Translations under genes and position numbers: made by a program
From: Candidatus Daviesbacteria bacterium RIFCSPHIGHO2_02_FULL_39_12
Lineage (GTDB): Bacteria > Patescibacteriota > Microgenomatia > Daviesbacterales > UBA10151
Reading direction: 5' to 3'
NCBI GenBank assembly: GCA_001777055.1
Contig: MFCX01000035.1
Span: 1 to 15,304, forward strand
Length of the DNA stretch: 15,304 bases
In this document: positions 1-6,865 of the stretch, piece after piece
Position numbering within the stretch: position 1 is the stretch's first letter
Layout: each line of letters starts with the position of its first letter
Notes under the pieces: model-generated
The model's database searches: none
What the model was told of the DNA's origin: nothing
Seen by the model: only the letters and a program-made list of their open reading frames with translations

Positions 1-1
1 T

Positions 2-499
2 GTTTTAACAACGCCTTTGCAAATTTTAGGTATAACTTCTTTTATTGCTGCAAACGGCGTCTTGTATCAGCCCCAACTGGTTTTAACAACGGGCAGTACG
101 GAAAGTAAATCTTTCGGGTTTAAACCGAAGATCTTAATTTCCAAAATTGTTCCCCAGGATACAATTAAGTTGATTAAAGAGGGATTGATCTTAGTTCCTA
201 AAACAGGAGGAACAGCCTGGCCGTTTTTCACTTTTCCAATTGCTACTGCCGGAAAAACCGGCACAGCTGAATTTGGAGACAGTAAGGATCGGACACACGC
301 CTGGTATACTTCATTTGTGCCTGCTGATGAGCCAAAAATTGCTTTAACAGTTTTGGTGGAAGCAGGAGGGGAAGGTTCCAGCATCGCTGCCCCAATTGCC
401 AAGGAAGTTTACCGCTGGTATTTTTCACCGGATAAAAGCAGGTTAATTCAAGATATCTACATATTAGCTACAGAATCTGCAAAAGCTTTAGGAGAATAA
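2..499 (+). CDS. Penicillin-binding protein 2-type transpeptidase, C-terminal part (5' end outside window)
   Basis: This is the C-terminal end of a class B penicillin-binding protein, which cross-links peptidoglycan stem peptides on the outer face of the cytoplasmic membrane. The frame is open back to the window edge, so the gene starts upstream; the TTG at 17 is internal, because the residues just before it (VLTTPLQ) belong to the family's conserved TPLQ segment. Visible landmarks are TPLQILG followed by an IAANG-like helix, then the KTG box as GKTGTAE near 250-270, then HAWYTSFVP and a VEAGGEGSSIAAPIA segment. The last two resemble the end of PBP2/MrdA (elongation) more than FtsI. The SxxK and SxN motifs lie outside the window. 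A 57-base gap separates it from dprA. The family call is firm; the choice of MrdA over FtsI is moderately sure, so no symbol is given. Confidence 0.88.
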   Translation, partial: VLTTPLQILGITSFIAANGVLYQPQLVLTTGSTESKSFGFKPKILISKIVPQDTIKLIKEGLILVPKTGGTAWPFFTFPIATAGKTGTAEFGDSKDRTHAWYTSFVPADEPKIALTVLVEAGGEGSSIAAPIAKEVYRWYFSPDKSRLIQDIYILATESAKALGE

Positions 500-556
500 T
501 ATTTATCAAATTTAATATTATAGATATAAGGCTATATGTTACTATTACTATGAAAG

Positions 557-1651
557 ATGGATAATAAAGTTTACCTGCTTGCGCTTCATTCCATAGACGG
601 CTTGGGGCCGATTAGGTTAAAGGCTATTTTGGATTATTTTAAAGATCCTAAACTGGCTTGGGAAGCAGATGGTTTGGAGTTTAGCAAAATAGGCATCCCC
701 AAAAATGTGGTAGAGCTACTGGTGCAAAGGCGCAAAAAGTTAGAACCGCTCACCTTTGCCCAATTAATCAAAGACGCCAGAATAGATTGGCTGACAATTT
801 TAGATGGCGGCTATCCAAAACTGCTATCCCAAATTTATGATCCGCCGTCGGTTTTATACTATAAAGGCGATGTCAATATCTTAAACACTAAATCTGTAGC
901 TATTGTCGGTACCAGAAAAATTACCAATTACGGCAAGGCAATTACAGAGCAGTTTACTAAAACTTTAGCATCAGCAGGATTGACTATTGTTTCTGGTTTA
1001 GCCCGTGGTGTTGACAGTTATGCTCACTGGGCTGCTATAAACGCCGGCGGCCAAACAGTTGCTGTTTTAGGGGGAGGGTTAAATAATATATTCCCGCCGG
1101 AAAATATTGGTTTAGCCCAAAAAATAGCAGACGGCAGCGGAATTGTCATCTCTGAATTTCCGCCGGATAGCCCTTCCTTAGCAGGAAATTTTCCGGCAAG
1201 AAACAGGATTATTTCCGGGTTATCACTGGCCACTTTAGTAATCGAAGCGGCAGAGGATAGCGGATCCCTGATTACTGCCAGGTTAGCGCTGGAACAAGGG
1301 CGGGAGGTATTTGCTGTGCCGGGACCGGTTACTTCCGCCCTTTCTAAAGGGCCAATTGATTTGATTAAAGAAGGCGCCACCCCTGTTTTTGATCCGAAAG
1401 AGATATTAGAACAGCTGGGAATAAAAGGCAGGAAACAGGCTACAGGGGACAGATTAGCGCATGAAACAAATCTGACGGAAGAAGAAAAAGCAATTTTAAA
1501 AGCATTGGAAAATGAGACTTTGCATATAGATGAAATTGGCAGAAAGATAGACTTTCCCTCCGGTAAACTTGCTGCCTTTTTGCTTAAAATGGAAATTGCC
1601 GGTTTGGTGCAAAATTTAGGCTGCGGTAATTACTGCTCCAATATGAGATAA
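557..1651 (+). CDS. dprA: DNA processing protein DprA/Smf
   Basis: DprA binds incoming single-stranded DNA in the cytoplasm and loads RecA during natural transformation. The 364-residue protein has the usual layout: an N-terminal helix-hairpin-helix/SAM-like part (about 1-65, with DGLGPIRLKAIL), a Rossmann-like core (about 105-285) and a C-terminal winged helix (about 300-360). Core signatures are SVAIVGTRK, SGLARGVDSYAH starting at S146, an AVLGGGLNNIFPPEN stretch, FPARNRIISGLS, and SGSLITA at 235-241, the last two being typical of the DNA-binding pocket. Length is normal for the family. The ATG at 557 gives a complete N-terminus but has no good Shine-Dalgarno; only GAAAG lies directly against it. 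The next gene starts 15 bases after the stop, so the two may share a transcript. No other competence gene is visible here. CPR genomes often keep dprA, so I infer a role in DNA uptake or recombination. Confidence 0.96.
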   Translation: MDNKVYLLALHSIDGLGPIRLKAILDYFKDPKLAWEADGLEFSKIGIPKNVVELLVQRRKKLEPLTFAQLIKDARIDWLTILDGGYPKLLSQIYDPPSVLYYKGDVNILNTKSVAIVGTRKITNYGKAITEQFTKTLASAGLTIVSGLARGVDSYAHWAAINAGGQTVAVLGGGLNNIFPPENIGLAQKIADGSGIVISEFPPDSPSLAGNFPARNRIISGLSLATLVIEAAEDSGSLITARLALEQGREVFAVPGPVTSALSKGPIDLIKEGATPVFDPKEILEQLGIKGRKQATGDRLAHETNLTEEEKAILKALENETLHIDEIGRKIDFPSGKLAAFLLKMEIAGLVQNLGCGNYCSNMR

Positions 1652-1666
1652 TCAATATATGTCAAA

Positions 1667-4174
1667 ATGAAATATTTACTAATGCCTTTTCATCTAATAG
1701 AATTTTGGTACCCTGAGGGTTTGGCATTTTTTATCAGAACCTGGAAAAATTTAATGTTATTTTTGGAAGAAGATTTGGCAGTGGGACTGATGGTAAAGTT
1801 ATTTTTTACTCCCCTTTTTCATGATTCAACAATTGTAGGTTTAATTTTAAGTTTTCTGTTTAGATCAACCCGAATTTTAATGGGTCTTTTTGCTTTTATC
1901 TTTTCTACAGCAGCCTTACTGGGGATTGCTGTTTTATGGTTTGGGTTACCTATCCTAGCGATTTTAAATATTCCGCCTTATGCGGGTATAGGCCTATTTT
2001 TAACCGGTTTAGGATTATTTGTAATTCACATCACTACTCATCCCCACAAAAAAGTCTGGCAGATTAAGGGATCAACCGCAAACTTTTGGTCTGCCTCAAT
2101 TTTGAAAAAAGAAAAAATTAGTTTTGTTAATCTGTTGAAAAATCGCGAAGTTTTGGATTTGCTTTACAACTTGGAATTGCAACTTGACCGTTTTCCTAAC
2201 TGGCAAATTACAAATATTGACAAGACAGGCCAAAGAGCTTTTGGGCTGGCCAAAGTTTGTGACAGCCAATATATCGGGCCAAGGCATCTTTTTGTGGCTG
2301 CTCTGGAGGAAATTCCCGGAATTGATGATTTGTTATTAAAATTAGATCTTAAGATTTCCGATTTTGAACAAACTTTAATTTTTTTGGAAAAGAAAAAACA
2401 AATCTGGCGGGTAAGTTTTGTATGGGATGATGACTTTACCATTCGTCACTTAAAAGGAGTCAATAGAGGCTGGCTGGGCGTACCAACTCCCGCTTTGGAT
2501 TTATACAGTGAGGACTTAACCAGGAAAGCAGTTAGAGAGGGATTCCCCGAGTTGATTAGGGGAAATGGAGTTGTCATAGAGGTGATCAATATTCTATCCC
2601 AGTCCACCGGTAAAAATGTCATCCTGGCAGGTCCTCCGGGCAGCGGTAAAACTGCGCTCATCAAACATTTGGCCAAACAAATAGTGGCGGGTGATGCTCC
2701 GGCTGCTTTGGCCACTAAAAGGTTGGTGTTATTGGATTTAACCAAGCTTTTGTCCGGAGTTAAAACTCAAGGGGAACTTGCAGAGAGGGTGAAAGCAGTA
2801 TTTGAAGAAGTCTCTTTTGCCCGAAATGTCATTATTGTAATTGAAGAAATTCACCAGTTGGGCATGGGTGAGGTTGGCAGTACTTTGAATCTTTATTCCT
2901 TGATGCAGCCATATTTGGAAGAAGATAGTTTTCAGTTTATCGGTACAACCGAGACAGAAAGTTATTCCAGGATTTTAGAAAAAAACGGTTCCTTTGCCCG
3001 CCTTTTTAGAAAAGTAGAACTCGAGCCGGCTAGTGTTTCCGATACACTCAAGATTCTGGAATATCGCGCCATTGAGGCAGAAAAAAAAGATAAGATTAAA
3101 GTAACTTTTCTGGCTTTAACCGCTGCTATTGAGCTGTCTGCTAAGTTTGTCCGGGATAGGGTATTGCCGGATAGCGCTATTTCGGTTTTAAAAGAAAGCC
3201 TGACAGAGTCTGTTAATGGTTGGGTTACAAAAAGCGTAATCAGAAGAGTCATTTCTTCCAGAGTTAAAGTGCCTTTGATGGACATTGGGAATGCGGATAA
3301 AAACAAGTTGCTTAATTTAGAGGAAGAACTACATCTGAGGCTGATTGATCAAGAACAGGCAGTTAAAAGTGTGGCAGATACTTTAAGAAGAGCTGCGACC
3401 GGTTTGAATGAAGAGGGTAGACCGATTGGCTCATTTTTATTTGTAGGACCTACCGGCGTAGGTAAGACTGAATTGGCGAAAGCCTTGGCTGTCGTATACT
3501 TTAAAACAGATGTTTTTATCAGGTTTGACATGTCTGAATATCAAAATCCGGAGTCGGTGGTTCGTTTGATTGGCAATTTCGGTGAAGGCGGTTTACTGAC
3601 CGAAAGTATCAGAAACAGGCCGTATGCTCTATTGCTGCTTGATGAATTTGAAAAAGCTAATGAGAAAATCTTAACTTTATTTTTGCAGGTTCTGGAAGAT
3701 GGCAGGTTAACAGATGGCGCAGGCAGAACAGTTAGTTTTGAAAATACCATTATTATTGCCACTTCTAATGCAGGATCATTGTTGATTGCCCAAGAAATCC
3801 AGCAGGGAAAAAGCATGGAAATTATTGATAAGCAGGTAAATGACGAACTTTTAAAAGTATTTAAACCTGAACTTGTTAATCGGTTTGATGATGTGGTAAT
3901 TTTTAAGCCTTTGTCTCAAGAAGATTTAGAAAAAATTGTTAAACTAAAACTGAGTAAGCTGCACAATCAGCTCAAAACAAAGGGTTATTTAATAGATTTT
4001 GATACTGCTTTAGTTGAAGAACTTGCTAAAAAAGGATTTGATCCAATTCTTGGAGCAAGGCCTTTAAGGAGGTTAATTCAGGATACTCTGGAAGCGCAAT
4101 TCTCCAGGTTGATTTTACAAAACCAGCTTACTAAGGGCCAGAAATTTCAAGCAGGGGTGGAATTATTAGGATGA
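1667..4174 (+). CDS. Membrane-anchored, double-AAA+ Clp-like (ClpC/ClpB-type) ATPase with atypical pore loops
   Basis: The 835-residue protein has a hydrophobic N-terminus with two or three membrane segments (about 54-66, 70-102, 105-122), a Clp N-like repeat region (about 190-250, with YIGPRHLFVAALEE), and two AAA+ modules. AAA1 has Walker A GPPGSGKT at 322-329 and a Walker B reading VIIVIEEIH, where E393 replaces the usual Asp and E394 is the catalytic Glu. Its arginine-finger site reads ARLF (R445) instead of the usual RRF. AAA2 has Walker A GPTGVGKT at 594-601, Walker B LLDEFEKAN (D659, E660), an arginine finger in VNRFDD (R739) and sensor 2 GARPLRR at 796-802. Both substrate-gripping loops are altered: KYRG-type is KTQG (T367) in ring 1, and the GYVG loop is missing in ring 2 (RLIGNFGEGG, 633-642). 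I see no ClpP-binding LGF/IGF loop. The likely role is ATP-driven remodelling at the membrane; the substrate is unknown. The start at ATG 1667 lacks a Shine-Dalgarno; ATG 1682 is an alternative. The stop overlaps the next start as ATGA. Confidence 0.9.
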   Translation: MKYLLMPFHLIEFWYPEGLAFFIRTWKNLMLFLEEDLAVGLMVKLFFTPLFHDSTIVGLILSFLFRSTRILMGLFAFIFSTAALLGIAVLWFGLPILAILNIPPYAGIGLFLTGLGLFVIHITTHPHKKVWQIKGSTANFWSASILKKEKISFVNLLKNREVLDLLYNLELQLDRFPNWQITNIDKTGQRAFGLAKVCDSQYIGPRHLFVAALEEIPGIDDLLLKLDLKISDFEQTLIFLEKKKQIWRVSFVWDDDFTIRHLKGVNRGWLGVPTPALDLYSEDLTRKAVREGFPELIRGNGVVIEVINILSQSTGKNVILAGPPGSGKTALIKHLAKQIVAGDAPAALATKRLVLLDLTKLLSGVKTQGELAERVKAVFEEVSFARNVIIVIEEIHQLGMGEVGSTLNLYSLMQPYLEEDSFQFIGTTETESYSRILEKNGSFARLFRKVELEPASVSDTLKILEYRAIEAEKKDKIKVTFLALTAAIELSAKFVRDRVLPDSAISVLKESLTESVNGWVTKSVIRRVISSRVKVPLMDIGNADKNKLLNLEEELHLRLIDQEQAVKSVADTLRRAATGLNEEGRPIGSFLFVGPTGVGKTELAKALAVVYFKTDVFIRFDMSEYQNPESVVRLIGNFGEGGLLTESIRNRPYALLLLDEFEKANEKILTLFLQVLEDGRLTDGAGRTVSFENTIIIATSNAGSLLIAQEIQQGKSMEIIDKQVNDELLKVFKPELVNRFDDVVIFKPLSQEDLEKIVKLKLSKLHNQLKTKGYLIDFDTALVEELAKKGFDPILGARPLRRLIQDTLEAQFSRLILQNQLTKGQKFQAGVELLG

Positions 4175-4545
4175 AAGCGCTTACTATAATAATTATAAAT
4201 ATTATAATTGTTATAACCTCAACTTCGGTTTCTGCCGCAATTAATCTCTCTGCAGTTAATCAGAAGGTGAGTAACAGGTTTGAAGAGGATATATCCAGAC
4301 TGGCAGCTGTTATGGAGGAGTTGAGAGACAGAAAAGGAATTACAGAGACCAGGGTGGCTTTTGGAGGGATAGATACCCCCATTAAGAATGCTGACTATTG
4401 GGTGACATATGCGGCTGAAGCAGTGGCTTTCCAAAAAGCTCAGAAATATTATTCTAAAGATCAGCTCAGAGCGGGTTTGGAAACACTTCGGGGAAAAATT
4501 TTACAAGCCAAGGCAGCAGTAGGCGGGGTGTTACCCAATGAGTAG
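4171..4545 (+). CDS. Small predicted exported protein, unknown function
   Basis: I do not recognise this 124-residue protein. It begins with a very hydrophobic stretch (about 4-17, nearly all Ile/Val/Thr/Leu) and a plausible signal-peptidase site after SVSA at about residue 22, so it is probably secreted or membrane-tethered. The mature part is mostly predicted helical, with a charged segment (EEDISRLAAVMEELRDRKG), a short GGIDTP turn and a YWVTYAAEAVAFQKAQKYY segment. It has no cysteines and no catalytic motif that I can name. Its ATG overlaps the stop of the Clp-like ATPase in an ATGA, and its own end overlaps the next gene by 8 bases. That arrangement points to translational coupling and a shared job with the membrane ATPase. 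A role as adaptor, substrate or partner is inference only. Confidence 0.75.
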   Translation: MKALTIIIINIIIVITSTSVSAAINLSAVNQKVSNRFEEDISRLAAVMEELRDRKGITETRVAFGGIDTPIKNADYWVTYAAEAVAFQKAQKYYSKDQLRAGLETLRGKILQAKAAVGGVLPNE

Positions 4546-4759
4546 CAGGAAAACCTTCTATATCTTAATAACAACAATTCTGGCGATCGCATTTTTTGTC
4601 ACGGTTTTCAAAGAGAAAACTCATTTGACTAATCCGGTAAGTCCGACCCCCCTTGCTACTCCGGCTGCCCCAAAAACTTTTCAATTTGATAGAAATACTG
4701 ATTTAAGACTGGAGCTTGAAAACGTTAACCCTCAAGTTTTAGATTCTGATTTCGAATGA
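4538..4759 (+). CDS. Small single-pass membrane protein, unknown function
   Basis: I do not recognise this 73-residue protein. It has a positively charged start (MSSRK), one hydrophobic membrane segment (about 6-24), a Pro/Thr/Ala-rich spacer (about 30-46, NPVSPTPLATPAAPK) and an acidic tail ending in DSDFE. By the positive-inside rule the C-terminus should lie outside the membrane. The proline-rich spacer looks like a flexible tether. The start overlaps the preceding gene by 8 bases, so it is probably translated by coupling. It is the last gene of the three-gene ATPase set; a 41-base gap follows before topA. It is small, but the reading frame, overlap and membrane-protein composition make it a credible gene. 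Confidence 0.68.
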   Translation: MSSRKTFYILITTILAIAFFVTVFKEKTHLTNPVSPTPLATPAAPKTFQFDRNTDLRLELENVNPQVLDSDFE

Positions 4760-4763
4760 AGTA

Positions 4764-4782
4764 TTGACAAGCAATATACAAT
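4764..4782 (+). promoter_or_regulatory. Possible promoter elements upstream of topA
   Basis: A perfect TTGACA is present at 4764-4769 and a TACAAT at 4777-4782, between the ATPase set and topA. The distance between them is too short (7 bases) for one promoter, and no good -10 lies 16-18 bases after the TTGACA. One of the two may belong to a promoter whose other half is weak, so this is only a candidate. Confidence 0.22.
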
Positions 4783-4800
4783 TACCCCACAGTAATTATT

Positions 4801-6801
4801 ATGAATAATTTAGTTATTGTTGAGTCGCCAACTAAGGCAAGGACCCTACAAAAATTTTTAGGTTCAGATTACCTAATTGAAGCTTCAATGGGACATATCA
4901 GAGATTTACCAAAGAGTGAGTTTGGGGTGGATATAGAGAAAAATTTTGAGCCTCAATATATTATCCCGCGAGATAAACGAAAAAGGGTTAATGAGTTAAA
5001 AAAGCTAGCGGGTGATGCTCAAACTTTGTATTTAGCAACCGATCCTGATCGGGAAGGTGAAGCAATTGCCTGGCATTTATCAGAATTACTGCGTAATTCT
5101 GAAGTGCAAAGTGCAAAGCTAAAAGTTAAAAGTGAGGAACAGACAATTAAAAGGGTAGTGTTTCATGAAATCACCGAGGAGGCTATTAAAGAAGCTTTCC
5201 GCAATCCCCGTGAGCTTAATCTAAAGTTGGTGGATGCCCAGCAGGCCAGAAGAGTGCTGGACAGACTTGTAGGTTACAAGCTATCTCCGCTGCTTTGGAC
5301 AAAGATTAGAAAGGGTTTATCAGCCGGTAGGGTGCAATCCGTAGCCTTGAGGCTTATTGTTGAAAGAGAAAAGGAAGTTTTAGCTTTTAAGCCGGAGGAG
5401 TATTGGATTATTGAAGCGCAGCTGCAAGGGGACAGGCAACAGGCTGCAGGCAATAGCTTTTTGGCTACATTAATAGAGCAAAACGGTAAGAAGCTGGCAA
5501 TCAAAAACAAGGAAGAAGCAGACGGACATGTTAAAAATTTAGAAAAAGCAATTTATTCAGTTTCTAAGATTACTCAAAGAGAAGTCCGCCGCTACCCTTA
5601 CCCTCCTTTTACTACCTCGACTCTGCAACAAGCTGCTGCTCAAAAGTTATCAATGTCTGCCAAGAAAACAATGATGGTAGCGCAAGCTCTATACGAACGG
5701 GGATTGATTACCTATATGAGAACGGATTCTGTTAATTTGTCTTCTCAGGCAATCAGTCAGGTTAGAGCCTACATTGGAAACTTTATCGGCAAATCTTACC
5801 TGCCTGACACTGCCAGAGTGTTTAAATCCAAATCAAAAAATGCCCAGGAAGCGCATGAAGCTATCAGGGTAACAAATATAACTTTACAGGCGCTAGGCTC
5901 CAGGCAACAGGATGGATTGAATAGGGATCATATTAGGTTATATGAGTTGATTTGGAAAAGGTTTTTGGCATGTCAAATGAGTGAGGCTGTTTTGGAACAA
6001 ACAACTATAGATGTATCGGCCAATAATTATTTATTGCGGGCTACAGGCAGCGTGATTAAATTTGAAGGTTGGCTGAAGCTATATGGAAAGACTGAAGAGT
6101 CGGAAGATGCAAAAGAGCAGCAGAAATTACCAAAATTAAAGGAAAAAGAATCACTTGATTTAATAAAACTTTTGCCTAATCAGCATTTTACCGAAGCCTT
6201 ACCCCGTTATAATGAGGCCTCGCTAATTAAGAAATTGGAAGAATTAGGTATAGGCAGACCTTCAACTTATGCTCCCATTTTATCTACCATCCAGGAAAGG
6301 TTTTATGTGGAGAAACAAGAAAGAAAATTTGTGCCTACCAAACTGGGAACGGCAGTTTGTGATTTTTTAACCGGATATTTTCCCGATGTCTTTGATTATT
6401 CGTTTACTGCGCAAATGGAAGATGAGTTGGATGAAATATCCAGAGGAGAAAGACAATGGCAGCCAACGGTAAGGCAGTTTTACGAGCCCTTTGCAAAGAA
6501 ACTGGAAGAAACCCTGCAAGTCGCTGAGAAAGTTAAAATGGAAGTTGAATTGGCAGGTAAAAAATGCCCTGAATGCAGTAAGGATTTGGTGATTAGGATT
6601 GGCAAATTCGGCAAATTCTTGGCTTGTTCGGGTTTTCCTGAGTGCAAACATACGGAAAGTTTGGAGGAAAAAGTTAATGCCAGATGTTCTGCTGATGGCG
6701 GGGAAATTGTCATTCGCAAAACACGCCACGGTAAAACATTCTACGGCTGCAAAAACTGGCCGGGCTGCAAGTTTGCTTCTTGGACTAAGCCTAAGTCCTA
6801 A
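4801..6801 (+). CDS. topA: DNA topoisomerase I (type IA)
   Basis: TopA relaxes negatively supercoiled DNA by nicking one strand through a tyrosine and passing the other. The 666-residue protein starts with the Toprim domain (VIVESPTKA with E8; LATDPDREGEA with D81, D83 and E85). The catalytic tyrosine is Y305 in GLITYMRTDS, preceded by PPFTTSTLQQAA, and followed by AQEAHEAIR and GIGRPSTYAPI. The C-terminus carries two topoisomerase zinc-ribbon units: the first has four Cys (CPEC...CSGFPEC), while the second has lost one (CSAD in place of CPxC). Residues 101-111 (VQSAKLKVKS) are encoded by a heptanucleotide repeat that also occurs elsewhere in the window. An 11-base CAGGCAACAGG occurs twice (5433-5443 and 5901-5911). 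There is no clear Shine-Dalgarno. The stop codon lies inside a likely terminator. The call is certain. Confidence 0.98.
   Translation: MNNLVIVESPTKARTLQKFLGSDYLIEASMGHIRDLPKSEFGVDIEKNFEPQYIIPRDKRKRVNELKKLAGDAQTLYLATDPDREGEAIAWHLSELLRNSEVQSAKLKVKSEEQTIKRVVFHEITEEAIKEAFRNPRELNLKLVDAQQARRVLDRLVGYKLSPLLWTKIRKGLSAGRVQSVALRLIVEREKEVLAFKPEEYWIIEAQLQGDRQQAAGNSFLATLIEQNGKKLAIKNKEEADGHVKNLEKAIYSVSKITQREVRRYPYPPFTTSTLQQAAAQKLSMSAKKTMMVAQALYERGLITYMRTDSVNLSSQAISQVRAYIGNFIGKSYLPDTARVFKSKSKNAQEAHEAIRVTNITLQALGSRQQDGLNRDHIRLYELIWKRFLACQMSEAVLEQTTIDVSANNYLLRATGSVIKFEGWLKLYGKTEESEDAKEQQKLPKLKEKESLDLIKLLPNQHFTEALPRYNEASLIKKLEELGIGRPSTYAPILSTIQERFYVEKQERKFVPTKLGTAVCDFLTGYFPDVFDYSFTAQMEDELDEISRGERQWQPTVRQFYEPFAKKLEETLQVAEKVKMEVELAGKKCPECSKDLVIRIGKFGKFLACSGFPECKHTESLEEKVNARCSADGGEIVIRKTRHGKTFYGCKNWPGCKFASWTKPKS
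5103..5137 (+). repeat. Heptanucleotide repeat tract inside topA
   Basis: Five 7-base units run head to tail: AGTGCAA, AGTGCAA, AGCTAAA, AGTTAAA, AGTGAGG. They are read in frame as VQSAKLKVKS at the edge of the Toprim domain, just after the DPDREGEAIAWHL region. The same units occur in thyA (10722-10756) and at the dcd-family junction (9823-9850). Confidence 0.8.
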
Positions 6802-6806
6802 TTTTT
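6782..6806 (+). terminator. Likely intrinsic terminator at the 3' end of topA
   Basis: GGACT (6782-6786) can pair with AGTCC (6794-6798) around a 7-base loop, followed by TAA and five T residues (6802-6806). The stem is short, but the T-run and the location (it contains the topA stop codon and lies just before the pyrG promoter) support termination here. Confidence 0.5.
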
Positions 6807-6811
6807 GATCG

Positions 6812-6840
6812 TTGACAGTTGAGGCTAAATTTAGTATTAT
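6812..6840 (+). promoter_or_regulatory. Sigma70-type promoter of pyrG
   Basis: TTGACA at 6812-6817 and TATTAT at 6835-6840 are separated by exactly 17 bases. Transcription would start at about 6847, which leaves a leader of roughly 20 bases before the pyrG ATG at 6866. This also argues against any more upstream pyrG start, because such a start would lie inside the promoter. Confidence 0.72.
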
Positions 6841-6865
6841 GTTGAGAGCCTCAAATTCTGCAGAG

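Noticed and set aside
67..402. Open frame on the minus strand opposite the penicillin-binding protein gene.
   Set aside because: It lies opposite a well-supported gene and its translation has no recognisable motif; the same applies to the other minus-strand frames in the window.
503..530. Possible promoter before dprA (TTATCA, 16 bases, TATAAG).
   Set aside because: Both hexamers are weak, and in AT-rich spacers such matches are expected by chance.
6599..6808. A plus-strand frame overlapping the topA 3' end.
   Set aside because: It is out of frame with the conserved zinc-ribbon coding sequence of topA and shows no independent evidence.
6812..6865. An 18-codon extension of pyrG.
   Set aside because: It would start inside the -35 element of a well-formed promoter and precede the conserved MKYIFVSGG start.
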